A stretch of DNA of 64,000 nt from Azadirachta indica (taxonomy: Eukaryota > Streptophyta > Magnoliopsida > Sapindales > Meliaceae), in NCBI GenBank assembly GCA_022749755.1, contig CM040442.1, forward strand, positions 321,408 through 385,407, written 5' to 3'. A model generated the notes under the pieces. That model worked only from the letters and a program-made list of their open reading frames with translations, did no database searches and had not been told where the DNA came from. This document shows positions 12,301 to 23,676 of this stretch, in pieces (within the stretch, counting starts at the first letter, position 1; each line of letters starts with the position of its first letter). A program made the position numbers and the translations under genes.

Positions 12301-12529
12301 AGTAACGTAAGAATCTACTTTTAATTCTCTTAGCTTCCTCTCTATCCTCAAGCAACTTCTCCTCTAAAATATACTCTCAAATCAAATCCATTCAAGTCCG
12401 AACCTAGCATGACATGCTGATCTGGTTTAACTCTACTCCTAATTTTTCCACACTTTTCTGACGCAGTACTTCCACAGAAAAATTATTGTAGGAAACCTTT
12501 CTTATAGCGTTGAAGCTAACTTGACTAAG

Positions 12530-13520
12530 GCATCTACTTTTTCATTCTCCACCTGTGTGATCTAGGTTACCACTACCTTTCTGAAGCGTTTTACTAACTT
12601 TATGACCTTGCTTAAATAGGCGTTCATGCTTTTGTCCCTTGCTTGAAACTTGCCAGAGACTTGATTCATCATCAACTGTGAATCTCCCTTTACTTCGAGG
12701 CACTCCACCCCAACCGACATAGCTAAACCAAGCCCCACCAATAAAGCTCATACTCTGCTTCATTATTGGTGATTTCGAAATCAAAGTGTTAGGCGTAGGC
12801 TAACTCATCTTCTCCTGGTGTAGTCAGGATTATGCCAACTGCTCCGCCTTGAGCATTTGACGCCCTATCTACATACAGGCACCACAGTTTTAAGTCTCCG
12901 CATTCCTTCCTTATAATCTGTTTAGTTGCACTAACGAATAGCGGGACTCTATTGAGACCCTTTTATGCTAAGCAAGTTTGAGCGGATTGTTTGCCTAACT
13001 CTATACTCCTAACATGCTGAGGCATTGTTAATGCGCCTATCTCTCGCACCATTATTCCTTTTAAGACTAACCTTTCTATAACAAAATCTACCAACTGTTA
13101 GGTTTTAATTACCTTGCATAGTCGATAGTCCATATCAAATTTGGTGAGCTCGATTAACCACTTGACCAGCCTCTATAAGAGATCTGCCTTATGTAGTATC
13201 TGCCGCAGAGGCTGATCGGTGAAAATCACTACCGGGTATACTTAAAAAAAGTATGGTCATAGCTTTTGTACCGCCACCACTAATGCGAAGGCCAACTTTT
13301 TTGGGTTGAATCTCTTTTCCACATCGAGGAATAACTTACTTGTATAGTAAATTGGTTGGTGAGTCCCCTTATTTTCTTTTAACAACACCGAACTCACCGT
13401 ATGATCAGTCATTGAAAAGTACAAGTACAGTGTGTTCCTAATCAGTGGGTTGGCCAGATAAGACGGATTCACCAAATAAGCTTTTAATTCTTGAAAATTG
13501 TCTTTGCATTCCTTCATCCA
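12530..13520 (-). pseudogene. RNase H region(s), copy A element
   Basis: 13257-13517 encodes the connection/RNase H segment after RT (FQELKAYLVNPSYLANP, then LYLYFSMTDHTVSSVLL and GTHQPIYYTSKLFLDVEKRF). Further on, 12530-12900 reads WCLYVDRASNAQGGAVGIIL and NNEAEYELYWWGLA. This is a second, plant-type RNase H of the kind (WKLYVDGASN ... NNEAEYEALLxGL) found in Tat-lineage elements. The conserved VDGASN Gly is Arg. Stops and a frame change separate the parts. Confidence 0.8.
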
Positions 13521-13539
13521 CCTCGTGTATTTTTCCTTC

Positions 13540-14450
13540 TTTGTGACCTAAAAAAATTGGAAGAATCTATCAGTGGCTTTCGAGATAAATCTGTTAAGCG
13601 CAGCTAACCTCCCCATCAAGGCTTGCACCTCCTTCAATGCAGTCGGGGACTTCATGTCTAGTATAACTTGAACCTTCTGATGGTTTACCTCTGTCCCTTG
13701 TTCACTGACCATGAACCCTAGGAACTTCCAAGAGCTGACACTGAACACACACTTTTTCGAATTTAATTTCATGTTGTATTTTCTGAGTAAGGAAAATGTC
13801 TCCCTTAAATGATGAACATAATCTTCGACCCTGAGTGACTTAGTAATCGTGTTATTCACATACACCTCCATCGTTGTCCTGATCAAAGGCATAAAAACTA
13901 TATTTACCAACCTTTGAAATGTCGCCCCTGCGTTCTTTAAACCAAAAGGAAATCACCTTGTAGTAGTACAATCCCCGATCAGTTATAAACGCCGTTTTCT
14001 ATTGATCGGTTTTGTGCATTCAGATTTGATTGTATACTGAAAAAGCATCCATAAGACTTACTAATTTGTGTCTAGCTGTTGAGTCCACTAATTGATCAAT
14101 CCGTGGAAGCAGGAAGCTATCCTTTAGGCAGGCTTTATTTAGGTTAGTGAAATCGAAACACATCCTCTATTTGCTATTAGATATCTTGACCATCACCACA
14201 TTAGCCACCCAATCTTATTTTCTAAATCCTGTGATGATTAGCTTATCCACTTCCTCTTCAATTACTTTCCTCCTCTCCCGGTTAAAAAATTCTTCTTCGC
14301 TTATACTTTATAGGTTTGAACATCGAATTTACCGATAAGCGATGAAAAATCACTCTAGAGTCGATTCTAGACATATCTTTATGGGTCCAGGCGAACACGT
14401 CCATGTGTTCTTTCAAAAAGATGACGAGTTTTTTTTTTCCTCGCTCGATA
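13540..14450 (-). pseudogene. Reverse transcriptase region, copy A element
   Basis: The order of RT motifs is clear: HMDVFAW; KRRIFNRERRKVIEEEVDKL; a CFDFTNLNKAC block (family VDFTDLNKACPKD); LPRIDQLVDST; FGLKNAGATFQRLVN; then the catalytic loop; then FLGFMVSEQGTEV. The catalytic YVDDM motif reads YVNN, so both metal-binding Asp are Asn, a change explained by G-to-A substitutions. Several stops interrupt the frame. Copy A has three extra bases near 13684 relative to copy B. Confidence 0.88.
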
Positions 14451-14949
14451 GTTGATAATTGATTTTCACCTTCCGTTCTGTCCTCAAAGGGCCAAGCGAT
14501 ATCAATTCCAGTTTTTCTACTAGTTCAATTGCTGGTTGCATTTTTCATCGTCCAACATTCCTTTCCAACTTATCTATCGCCTTCTATTGTTTGATGTCCT
14601 CGTCATTCTCTCCTTTAACGCATTTCGTTGTTATACAATAAGACCACTTAATAGAAGAAGCGAAACATGTTCGAGCAGCCTTCTAATCCCCTCGCACTAC
14701 TCTAATTCCTTCACCTAGTCAGAATTTGATCTTTAGGTAATGTATGCTTTCTACCACCCTAATTTTTCTTAGGAAATGCCTCCCCAGAATTATGGCATAT
14801 AGTATTTTTAAGTTCACAACTTGAAATTCTACCATCGTGGTCCTCTAATATGGTCTATTTCCTATTATTAACGACAGCTGAACTGAACTTAACGAGAAGA
14901 TGTATGAATCTGCAAACCCATATAGGACAGTGTCTGCGAGCCCTATCTT

Positions 14950-15240
14950 TAGATTCTCGATTTTTAAAAGTTCAGAGTCTCTTTGAATATTATATCGACC
15001 AATTTCCCCATGTCCACCAAGATTTTATTAATCTTAACTGAGCCAACCTCCAAGGTTATTCCTAAGGCATTATCATAAGGGTAGTTAACTCTTACCTTAT
15101 CTTCATTAGTGAACACGATCGAGATTGACACCAAATGGGGTTTCTTTCCTACTTTGATGTTCATTACGTAGTGGTCCACCTAAGTAGTCGACAACAAATA
15201 TCTCAAATAATTCTTCCTCTCATTGTTGGAGTTACTGACT
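14950..15240 (-). pseudogene. Aspartic protease region, copy A element
   Basis: Reads ISIVFTNEDKVRVNYPYDNA, then ITLEVGSVKINKILVDMGKL and VDIIF. This is the usual plant gypsy protease segment (FTDEDLxGVxxPHxDALV ... VLVDTGSSADILF), with the catalytic DTG changed to DMG. It cannot be active as written. Confidence 0.75.
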
Positions 15241-15829
15241 AACATTGGTCCTTTTGAAATTATCATGCTCCTATAAACCGAATCTTCTGATCCCATTTTC
15301 CTGTGTCCCAAATCTTCTTCTGTTTCACATATTCTTACTCTATATCTATCTAACTAATTATTCTTCACAAGGATTTCAACTTGCTCCCTCAAATCCAGGT
15401 GTTGATCCTTCATGTGTCCATGGTCTTAATGAATCACACACTTTCTTTCCCTATCGCGAATGTTGGATGCCAAACTTAAAGGACGAGGCCTAGGTAGCAG
15501 GCTTGAGTCCTTGATCTCCTCATATATCATTGACAAAGGGGCATTTAGTTTGTAAACTATCTTTTGTCCTGAACTAGAGCGACTATCCTAACCCTTTTCC
15601 TCCGCGGGGGAGGGAACTCTCTTTTTTGCTCCATCACTCCCTCATATCTCATGAATTGAAGTCCATAATCACGCCTGTACTCGAATCTATCATTGTGGTG
15701 TGGTCGTTGAGAATCTTATTTCTTCATGAGGAGCCTGGGATTGATCCGCTGTAAGCCCCTTTAATTTCTCTTATCCTCGAGTCTTGACCTTTGTTCCCTA
15801 ACTCCTAACTCTTCTAATCTCTCTTCCTT

Positions 15830-17184
15830 CCTCTTCAGCAACAACATTCAATCCTCAATTTCAATTTCTTTGAAAATCTCCTTTTGTGCATGCTCAAGCA
15901 TAGTTAAGACTTGTTTATAAACAACGAACCATCCCCTGTTCATCCTTAACCCTTTCTTGAGTCCTTCTAGTGTCAAGGGATGTAAGAAGGCCTCAGCTTC
16001 CATGACTTCCCTGTGATACCTTCTTATGTAACTCTTTAATGTCTCATCTTTCCCTTACTTTATTAGTAACAACAAATTAGGGTTTTTCGACATGGTCACC
16101 GCCCCTCTGAACTCACCGACGAACTATGCGCATACCTACTCAAAACTCTTTACACTTTCTGCTTTCGAATTTTTATACCAACGTCGTGCTTGCCCTTCTA
16201 AGGTTAGGTTGAATGGGCAGCACATCTACAATTTTGTCAATTCTTGCATCATCATCATTTTCTTAAAAAGATCAAGGCGCAATGTCGGATCCATTTTTCT
16301 TGTATACAATAGGATTTGGGGCATTTTAAATTTTTAAGGGAGGGACAGGTCTTGTATTTCCTTCAAGAAGGAGGACTTTAGTGAAAGCTCCACCCCCTCA
16401 GAATTGGTTTCGTCTCACCCTCTATCCTTTTCCCTCTAAGCTTATAATTCTTCAGTAAGCTCTTGATCCTCTCCTTCGTTTCTTTCCTGCTTACCACTTG
16501 ATCAACAGCCGATGTTGCCTGATCGAATGTTTTCTCTGTGATAGCCTTTTCCCCATCTTTCTTATGCTTTTAGTTGGTATAAGTTCGTATGTCCACTAAA
16601 CCAGTATGCGCTCGAGCCTTCTTTTTCCTTGACTCCATTCATCCAGATCAGGGCCCAATTTTTTATCAGGTTTTTCTATATCGCAAAAAGGAATTTCTTT
16701 ATTGTAGCCTTGAGGTAACAATTTCTCCGTTCGAGCCTTTTCCTACCTTTCTGCACTTGGTCTCTGCTACCTACTCCTTACTTTCCTAAGGGCGATCCTT
16801 TTTAACAGATCCTCGGTAAGAAAACACTCTCTTTATTCTCCGAAAATCTTAGTTTCACCGGATTGTGCCCACTGATGTCGTCCCCCTAGATGATTCTCTT
16901 CAGGTTTTCAATTTCCTTCTCCATTATCCCTAATTTGTCTTCCAAGGCCTTTACTTGCTTGTCTTTCTCTAGATGCTTCCACTTACTTTCCCGCAACTGC
17001 TGAGCAAGTAGAGTTGCGTCCGCCTCTGCTTCACGCATCACTGTTTGCCGTAGGGTAGTTGCAGTGAGCTTAGGGGGAAGTTTGAGTCCGATGAATCCTC
17101 TTCGTGAGGTTCTCCCAATGGTGGCCTCTTGACGACTATTTGTTCCTTGATCACTGCCATAGCTTTTTTATCGTAGTTTCCCAT
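15830..17184 (-). pseudogene. gag region of copy A element
   Basis: Starts at an ATG (17182-17184) just inside the PBS. The Retrotrans_gag core is visible at about 15930-16280: LEGQARRWYK, then SFE, FVGEFRGAV, a GKDETLKSYIRRYHREV block and HPLTLEGLKKGLR. These match the usual ALEGxAxxWY / QGxxESLRxY pattern of plant gypsy capsids. Several in-frame stops interrupt it. No clear CCHC zinc knuckle was found between this and the protease. Confidence 0.75.
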
Positions 17185-17197
17185 AAATGACACCAAT
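17178..17197 (-). other. Primer binding site
   Basis: Directly inside the 5' LTR the minus strand reads TTGGTGTCATTTATGGGAA. It resembles the TTGGCGCCGTCTGTGGGAA primer site of many plant gypsy elements, with several C-to-T type changes. The position is right; the tRNA assignment is uncertain. Confidence 0.65.
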
Positions 17198-17597
17198 TGT
17201 TGATACTGAAAAATTATAACTCACAATATCATACAGTGAAAATTACAGGAAGAGACAAATTTCTTATTGCTGAAAGTTGGAAAAGTCACCTCTCTTTCAC
17301 GGTTCGGTCCCTATATATATAAACACAGTTTTCCTTTTTCTAATAGCATTAGGAATTCGAATTTACATTGAATTTGAAAGGTATCCTACAAAATCTTAAC
17401 TTGCCTTGAGTAAAAACTTCTAAATTTTACTTTTCTTTTTCTACAAGAATTTTTTTTCCGGTCAAACTCGCCTATGGAATGTCTGATCAAGAACATACCG
17501 AGCTGACTTGATCAGGATGTATAAAAGTTGACTAGGTATTGGGCTTGTTAACGCGAAGCCCATGTATCCTATGATCCTAATGTCATCTTCCCAAACA
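17198..17597 (-). repeat. 5' LTR (complete, 400 bp), copy A element
   Basis: Bounded TG at 17198-17199 and CA at 17596-17597 on the plus strand. On the minus strand it begins TGTTTGGGAAG and ends in TATCAACA. Its right end and inner sequence match 6715-6977. It carries a TATA box and abuts the PBS at its element-proximal end. Confidence 0.9.
17312..17324 (-). promoter_or_regulatory. LTR TATA box
   Basis: The minus strand reads TTTATATATATAG followed by GGGACCG, at the U3/R position expected for the RNA polymerase II start of an LTR element. The left LTR is broken exactly at this TA-rich stretch. Confidence 0.6.
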
Positions 17598-18316
17598 ATA
17601 TATATACATCCATATCACATGTGACTGATAACATGTCATATCAAATCTAACATTGCACAGGTAATATTTACAATTTAAACAATATTTTCAATAAATAATA
17701 AACTCAACATCAAAATTAGCTATCTACTAATTACGGGAGGAGACAGGAGTTATGTAAAAATGAAATCCTACTAAAGTCTATTCAAGCAATATTTGAATTA
17801 TTAAGCATAAAATTCATATTACACATCATACAATTTTGAATATACATACTTAAAAATGTGTGCTGAAAAAGAATTATAATGTCCTCACTCTTTGATTGCT
17901 AATTTACTGAGCAAATCTACACATAATGTGTTAGATTTTTCAACCAAAAACATCAATAACAATGTTTTCCTACTAAGTAGTTTTGAATATATATTTCATC
18001 TTAATAACTGGCTAATCATAAACTAGACTAACAAACAGCTAGTCCATTAATTGGTTACCTTTTTTCTACAGTGAAGATGTTAACTGATTTCATAGTTATG
18101 TGAAATAAGGATGAAATAGTTTGGAATAAACAAGGATAAGTTCCAACATGCAGCAACTATAACATTATATATCTTATTTTCTTCAAACACAACTACTACC
18201 AATGTTCACTTCTCAAAATTTAATATTAACTCACAAACACATCGTCCAGTAAACCCAACTTAGATCTCTACAAATCTTGTTACAGAATCATTATAATCTG
18301 CTGGTTTTAAACTGAC

Positions 18317-18459
18317 CTGACGACATTTTCATTTCGCAACTCCTTGAGAAGAGAGACTTCTCTTAGTGCGTAGCTTGGGGCACCTTCAATTTCATTATGA
18401 ATTGTGATCATCTTGATAGCTACCAGCTGGCTAGTTATTACATTACGACACTTGTAAAC
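18317..18459 (-). pseudogene. CDK pseudogene exon 1 lacking the glycine loop, copy A
   Basis: The exon codes for VYKC, then the VAIK lysine block and the PSYALRE helix, ending phase 2 at a GT donor (18315-18316). In the third copy (28546-28750) the same exon starts 71 bp earlier and includes the glycine loop KIRQGGYGEVYK. Here those 71 bp are gone exactly from the acceptor AG to the GTTTACAAG codons, so AG still abuts the exon. The deletion endpoints share a short AGGT identity, consistent with a microhomology-mediated deletion. Confidence 0.85.
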
Positions 18460-18889
18460 CTAATTCAACAGAATGAGACAAAAAACAAGAAAAACAAGAA
18501 AAACCAAATCAATAGAGATATGTTCAGAGAAATTATTAATTATTTTCATGATCCATTACGTGTAAACAAGTTCTTGAATACAAACTAAAAAATTCTTGAA
18601 CGCAAAATTAGATTAAATCAATCAGATTAGAAGGATGAAGAGTCATAACAACAGAATAATGTTGCTAATCAGTGAAAATTACGAGAACAAAGAACTCAGA
18701 ATTGACAAACACCAAATGAATGATAAAATTACCGATTCGGCAGTTAGAAAACCAGAAACAGAAGTCGATTTCAAGAAATACAAAATTGAAGATAAACAGA
18801 GAGTGATCAGTGACCACACCTGAACAACGGAACAAGAAGATGTTTATGACTCACCGAGAATTTAGAGAGAGGAATTGTTGTTTGTTTCG

Positions 18890-18897
18890 TATTTATA
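18890..18897 (-). promoter_or_regulatory. TATA box of the CDK gene, copy A
   Basis: The minus strand reads TATAAATA about 70 bp before a CAG/GTGTGG donor (18820) of an untranslated first exon. The third CDK copy has the same exon (donor at 29124/29125) but its TATA is altered to TATATA-C. Confidence 0.5.
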
Positions 18898-21173
18898 GAA
18901 TAGAGTAAACCATTCTGCTGTTGGGTCCTCAAATTCCCACCAAAACTTAAACTGTATCTCACCATCCACGCAGTCTCGATAAAAGTAGGATCATATATAT
19001 GGTTGGCAATGGGTCAGGGATGGGTTGTGGATCCCTATCCCTGACCCCTACCTCGATTAGGCTAGACCATCTCCATTCTCAACCCATTCCCGATTTTTTC
19101 AATTCAGAAATAGGTGGAAGATGTCTCTAATTTGGGCCGAGATCTCTATGGGCCATCGACTCCAAGTCTAATCTCGCTTTGACCAGAAAAATAACAATTG
19201 CCTATCCTTAATTTTTTTTAATTCAAAGATGGGTGAGAAATTTTTCTAATTTGAGCTAGGGATCCCTGTGAGCCCTCGACCTTGAGTCTGACCTCATTTT
19301 GACCAGAAAAATTAAAAAAAAAAAAAGAATCATTGCTACTATAAACATTCAAAACAACTACTTCAAGGATAATGAACACATTAGTTACCATTAGACCACT
19401 CAAGCTTATTTGATAAAATGTGTAAATGAAAAATATTTAATATTATTGATTATAAAGATATTATTAAAGTGGTGATTGTTTTCCCCAATGCTTGTACAAA
19501 AAACCAATTAATTAGTTGTTTGTCTTCTAGTGTTTTCTTGATTTTAAAAAATATTTTTGTTTTGACATATATTTTAAGCAAGCAAAATGAGCAAAATATA
19601 TATATATATTTTTTTTTTTCATTAGGAAAAGGGCTAAATTAATTATAATTAATAATGTTAATCATTTAGCAACTATCAAACTGAAAATATGATACAATAT
19701 TCTTTTGAGAGATGTGATTGAATATATAAATAATTAGGTTAAGGATTCTCCAAACTTAAAAGACATATAATCTAATTAATTAATTTAACCAATTAATTAA
19801 ACAATGAAAATGGAATCAGTTTTGCATTTTGACCAAGTAAATTATATTATTCTTTTTCTAAAATAAATTATATATTTTAAATATTATACGAATATTTTTT
19901 ATTTTAACGTGAATCAAATTAGAATTTTATTTTTATATCTCTTTAAATTAAACAAAGGAAAATTTTAAAATTTCTTTTGTATCAATTTCTTGTTTTGTGA
20001 GATTTTGGTAGAACACAATCCTCACAAATAGATAATAGTATTTTAGGATAAAAAACTTTGAGGGAAGGAATTTATTACTGAAAAAATGTATCATCAATTT
20101 TGAACTTTTCATCAAATATCATAATATAAATCAAATTTATTATATTTTTTTTTAGTAATAATAAATGCGTTTTACATATGTGAAATCACAATTTAACATA
20201 TTATCAAAATAACATAGTCAAATTTAATTTAAGTTTTATAAATTAATTGATGAAAATAAAGTAATGGACAATGATAATTAATTTAATTGACACAATTTAT
20301 AATAATTTTATTAGAACAAAATATCTAATTTGATTAATACATTTATGATAATTTTTTTATTAACCTATATAAAAAGAAAAATAAATAAGTATAGTAATAA
20401 ATTATGATTTAATTTTTAATAGAATTGGTAATATTAGAGAAAATATATAAATTAATCTCTTGAACTTCTTTATTTTTTGATAATTTTGGGAAAAAAAATA
20501 TTTTGAGGGTGGTTGTGAAAAGGGATGGTTTTTGGCCATAGGTGGTAGATTGTTTTAGCAAAGAATTCTTATTCTTCTTGGTAACTTTCTTTGTATCAAA
20601 AATCAATATCATTAATGTAAATTTTTGGTAATTTAAAAATCAATTATAATTTTGAAAGACGAATTTATCCTTAAAAAGATAATTTGACCCTTAATCTAAC
20701 GGTTGGATGTCAAGATAATTTTTTAAAATATAAGGGGAATTGGTTAATTAGAGTAAACTTGGGAAATAGTTTATTCTCCTATTAATGGACATAAAGTCAA
20801 TAAATTTGCTAGTATGTTACTGTTTAATTCCTCAAAAGTCTCCATCTTTAAATTTGTATAAAAGTCAATGTGATTATGAAGTAGTGTATACTAACACTAC
20901 AAAATGAATTATTCTAATTTCTAAAGCATTGACAATAATTAAATGTTTTATTTATTTCATGACGATGCGATTATTATTATAACATGGAATCTAATCCAAT
21001 ACATTATTCCAAGGCAGTACATATATAATTAAATTAAGTGTGATGAACATGATCGACAGAGATTACTAAATATGGAATCTAATCCAATGCATTATTCCAA
21101 GGCCAATACATATATAATAATAAAATTAATATTTGATGATCACAATCAACAGATCGAAATGCATGCTAACTCT
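18898..21173. other. AT-rich spacer between CDK and terpene synthase, copy A
   Basis: No gene recognised. At 19011-19047 a perfect 11-bp inverted repeat (gggtcagggat / atccctgaccc) has a 15-nt loop. At about 19095-19320 a ~115 bp unit is repeated once in degenerate form (each unit ends ttgaccagaaaaa). At 20982-21115 a ~90 bp unit around ggaatctaatccaatgcatt occurs twice. The segment 20575-20655 resembles 27452-27540. The rest is AT-rich without structure I can name. Confidence 0.6.
19011..19047. repeat. 11-bp perfect inverted repeat
   Basis: gggtcagggat at 19011-19021 is exactly complementary to atccctgaccc at 19037-19047, with a 15-nt loop. It opens a GC-richer island (19000-19320) inside AT-rich DNA, possibly a fragment of a transposable element. 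It is also present in copy B around 48351-48387. Confidence 0.7.
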
Positions 21174-23621
21174 TCAAAGAGGTAGAGGGTCTTTCAACAA
21201 CGAGGCAATTTGGTCTTTAACCAAATGAGAATCGGTATAGTTATCACCATCCCTGTATAAATAATCAATCACGCGTGCAAAATTTTGAACCCGTTCCAAC
21301 AAAGGCATAGGGACAGCTGTTGGTTTGAGCATCTCCTCGTTCATATCTTTCCATGCATTTTCAACTTCCTTCCGAAACACAATAACTGCATCTTCCTCAG
21401 AAGCTCCATCATGCTGCTTCATGTAGCATTCAATAGCTGAGACAACATGTCCTCTACTTTGCTCTCAAATATATATAAGTACATACAAAAATATTATATA
21501 AGTATATATATATATTTATATATATATGGAATTAATTAATTATAGAGCTAGGATCACTTATCCAACTGTAACAAAGTTAATTAAGTATGCATATATGGTA
21601 CGTACGTACCTTGTGAGAAACTATGTCATCCATGAGCCTACTGACAATAGATGATGCTCTTACAATCTTAGGGTTATTAGATATCCATTCAAAACTCTCC
21701 TTAGTTGCAATGTCACCCATGCCAACGAAGGAAGTTGTTGCCAACGCTGAATAGCCACAACTTATAAGTGCAACCTCCATATGTTCCTCAATTGTTGGAA
21801 CATGACCTTCATTCAACCACTCAGCTTTCTACAAAGTATGTTGCAACTAGTTCTTGCAACTGAGGATATATAAATATATATCGTCGAACAAAAGAAATTA
21901 AGAGAAAAGAAATATTAATTAATTTATGAATATATATATATAAAAACCATTAAGCCATAAATTGCCTACCTTCTCTTTCACATAAGGAAGGCCATATGAT
22001 CTTCCTTGCTTGGCCAATTCTCCCTCAATTTCATTGTAAATATCTAAGAGTACCTGATAAATTAACTTCATATATTCTGGAAGTATATCTATAGCGCCAA
22101 TGTCCCATCTGGAAGTTACCAAATAACCATACTCTAAATTAAATGAATAAAATAATATATATATATATATATATATTTTAAACAAAATTACATTATGTAT
22201 GGTTACCTTTTGACAGCTTCGGTAAAGAGTTTGAGTTCTTCAAAAGTACCATAGGCATCATATGTATCATCTATGACAGATAACATGTAAATTACTTTAG
22301 TCGTTATTTTTCTTGCCAATGCATACTTCGGCTCAAAGTAAACTCCTAATATCCAAAAATATAACTCCACTAATCTGTCTCTCGCATAAGGCAGCTTATT
22401 AGTGAAGTCTAAATCTTTCCACCACCTGAAATTCAATTAAACTTCATATTAAAACTTTCTTAATAAAGCTCTCATTGTCTTGCATGATCAGTACAACTAT
22501 GCTGTTCATAAGTAAATCAATTGAGCCAATTTAATTTATAAAACGAACTCACCTTGTAGCAGTGCTTAGTTCCTTCTGATGTGTTGCTTGTAACATGTTG
22601 AAATCTAACTTTGCAAACTTCAATAAAGTTTTATTGTGCGAATCATCTCTTGGATAGATAGACAAAAAGTACAATGTGTCTAACCTTGGTAAGGTTTTAC
22701 GAAGAGGACGGCGGAGAGCACGATTTATTTGTTCTGCAAGATTAGGGCATACATGAGATACTGCTGACTTAAGATGAGCAGTTGAGAAAGCAATGGCTTC
22801 ATCCAAAATATCTTCTCCACGAATGGCTAGATGTGCTGCCTCATACAAGCTTAACAAGCCTTGAACATCACTTATCAACCTTGCCTTGAATTTACTTTCT
22901 TCATCTTTGAACTTTTCAAATACATCTGATTGCATATAATTAATTCAGAGAAATTAATTTAATTTAGACCCCCAATTTAATTAATTAAAAAATTTGCGTG
23001 AGGATATTTAATTTGAAATTAACATATATAGCTTAGGCAATTAAAATTGCTTACTTACCACATGAAATCTTAATTCCCTGCTGTCTAAGTAGTCGAAAGT
23101 AAAGAGAAACAGTGCAGAGATCATGATCATCATGATCACTGCCAATATCAAGGTGATTATGTATATTCTCCAGTTCATCCTCGATCTCCTTTTCGAAGAG
23201 ATAAGCCACACCCAAGCGTTGTACTGTATCAATAAGGTGCAATTTCTTGACCTGTTGATCTGTATTAGCAATTATCAATCTCCTTGCTTCTTGTTTTAGT
23301 TCTTCGTACTCTTCTCGAGCTGCAGGATCAATTGTCTGCACAAAAGAGAATCAATTAAACGTGTAGTATTATTACTATAATTAATAAATATATAGAAGGT
23401 GGGTACGTAGAAGGTGGCTCAACAATTATTAATATTTCTTATAGTGATATTTATATTTGTTAACAACTACTATATATTACCATGGAGTCGTTAGTATATG
23501 CAAGGAAATGATCCCCCCAAAGAGTAGGATGATAATTTGCCGGGTGGCGTTTGGAGTTCTTCTGATCAGCATCTTGGATTAAAATAGAAGCGGCTGAAAC
23601 CTGAGAAAACATGATGGACAT
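21174..23621 (-). CDS. Sesquiterpene synthase (TPS-a), seven exons, possibly disrupted, copy A
   Basis: TPS-a enzymes ionise farnesyl diphosphate and cyclise it to a sesquiterpene in the cytosol. Exons: 23481-23621, 23059-23335, 22553-22925, 22207-22425, 21970-22108, 21610-21859, 21174-21461; all donors are GT. There is no transit peptide and it opens [12 protein letters not shown], then R-x8-W ([11 protein letters not shown]). RDR precedes the metal-binding DDTYD in exon 4. Exon 6 has DDIVSHK, the start of the NSE/DTE motif. Total is about 560 residues, normal for the family. Two faults: exon 6 is 250 nt instead of 249, with one extra A (near 21831) creating a stop; and the exon 7 acceptor is changed, so the best in-frame AG (21462-21463) would drop Phe-Glu and with it the motif's Glu. 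An in-frame AG inside exon 6 could skip the frameshift but drop 12 residues. Product specificity cannot be read from sequence; it looks closest to Citrus valencene-type synthases by memory. Confidence 0.85.
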
Positions 23622-23667
23622 ATACTTATAAGATATATATTTGAGCTTGAGATGCTCTATGTTCTGA

Positions 23668-23676
23668 CTATTTATA
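23668..23676 (-). promoter_or_regulatory. TATA box of terpene synthase, copy A
   Basis: The minus strand reads TATAAATAG about 47 bp upstream of the chosen ATG (23619-23621), a normal distance for a short plant leader. The surrounding 54 bp are duplicated farther upstream at 24091-24144. Confidence 0.6.

Larger units (their letters stand above)
6701..17597 (-). mobile_element. Ty3/gypsy LTR retrotransposon, Tat-like lineage, degenerate, copy A
   Basis: The element is read on the minus strand: 5' LTR (17198-17597), PBS, gag, protease, RT, RNase H, integrase, a long 3' region with an opposite-strand gene, PPT, and a truncated 3' LTR (6701-6977). The order PR-RT-RH-INT defines Ty3/gypsy. A second RNase H-like segment after RT and an antisense ORF between INT and the 3' LTR are both known traits of plant Tat elements. 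Every coding segment carries stops or frameshifts. The host site is intron 1 of the CDK pseudogene, in a TA/TG microsatellite: the third CDK copy has the uninterrupted site (about 27897-27940). No target-site duplication is visible because the left end is lost. Confidence 0.92.

Noticed and set aside
12542..12784. 80-codon open frame (-) starting MISKSPIMKQ
   Set aside because: A shadow frame of the second RNase H region of the element.
14459..15493. Several plus-strand open frames of 60-82 codons opposite to protease and RT
   Set aside because: Pyrimidine-rich complement of the pol coding strand, with no domains.
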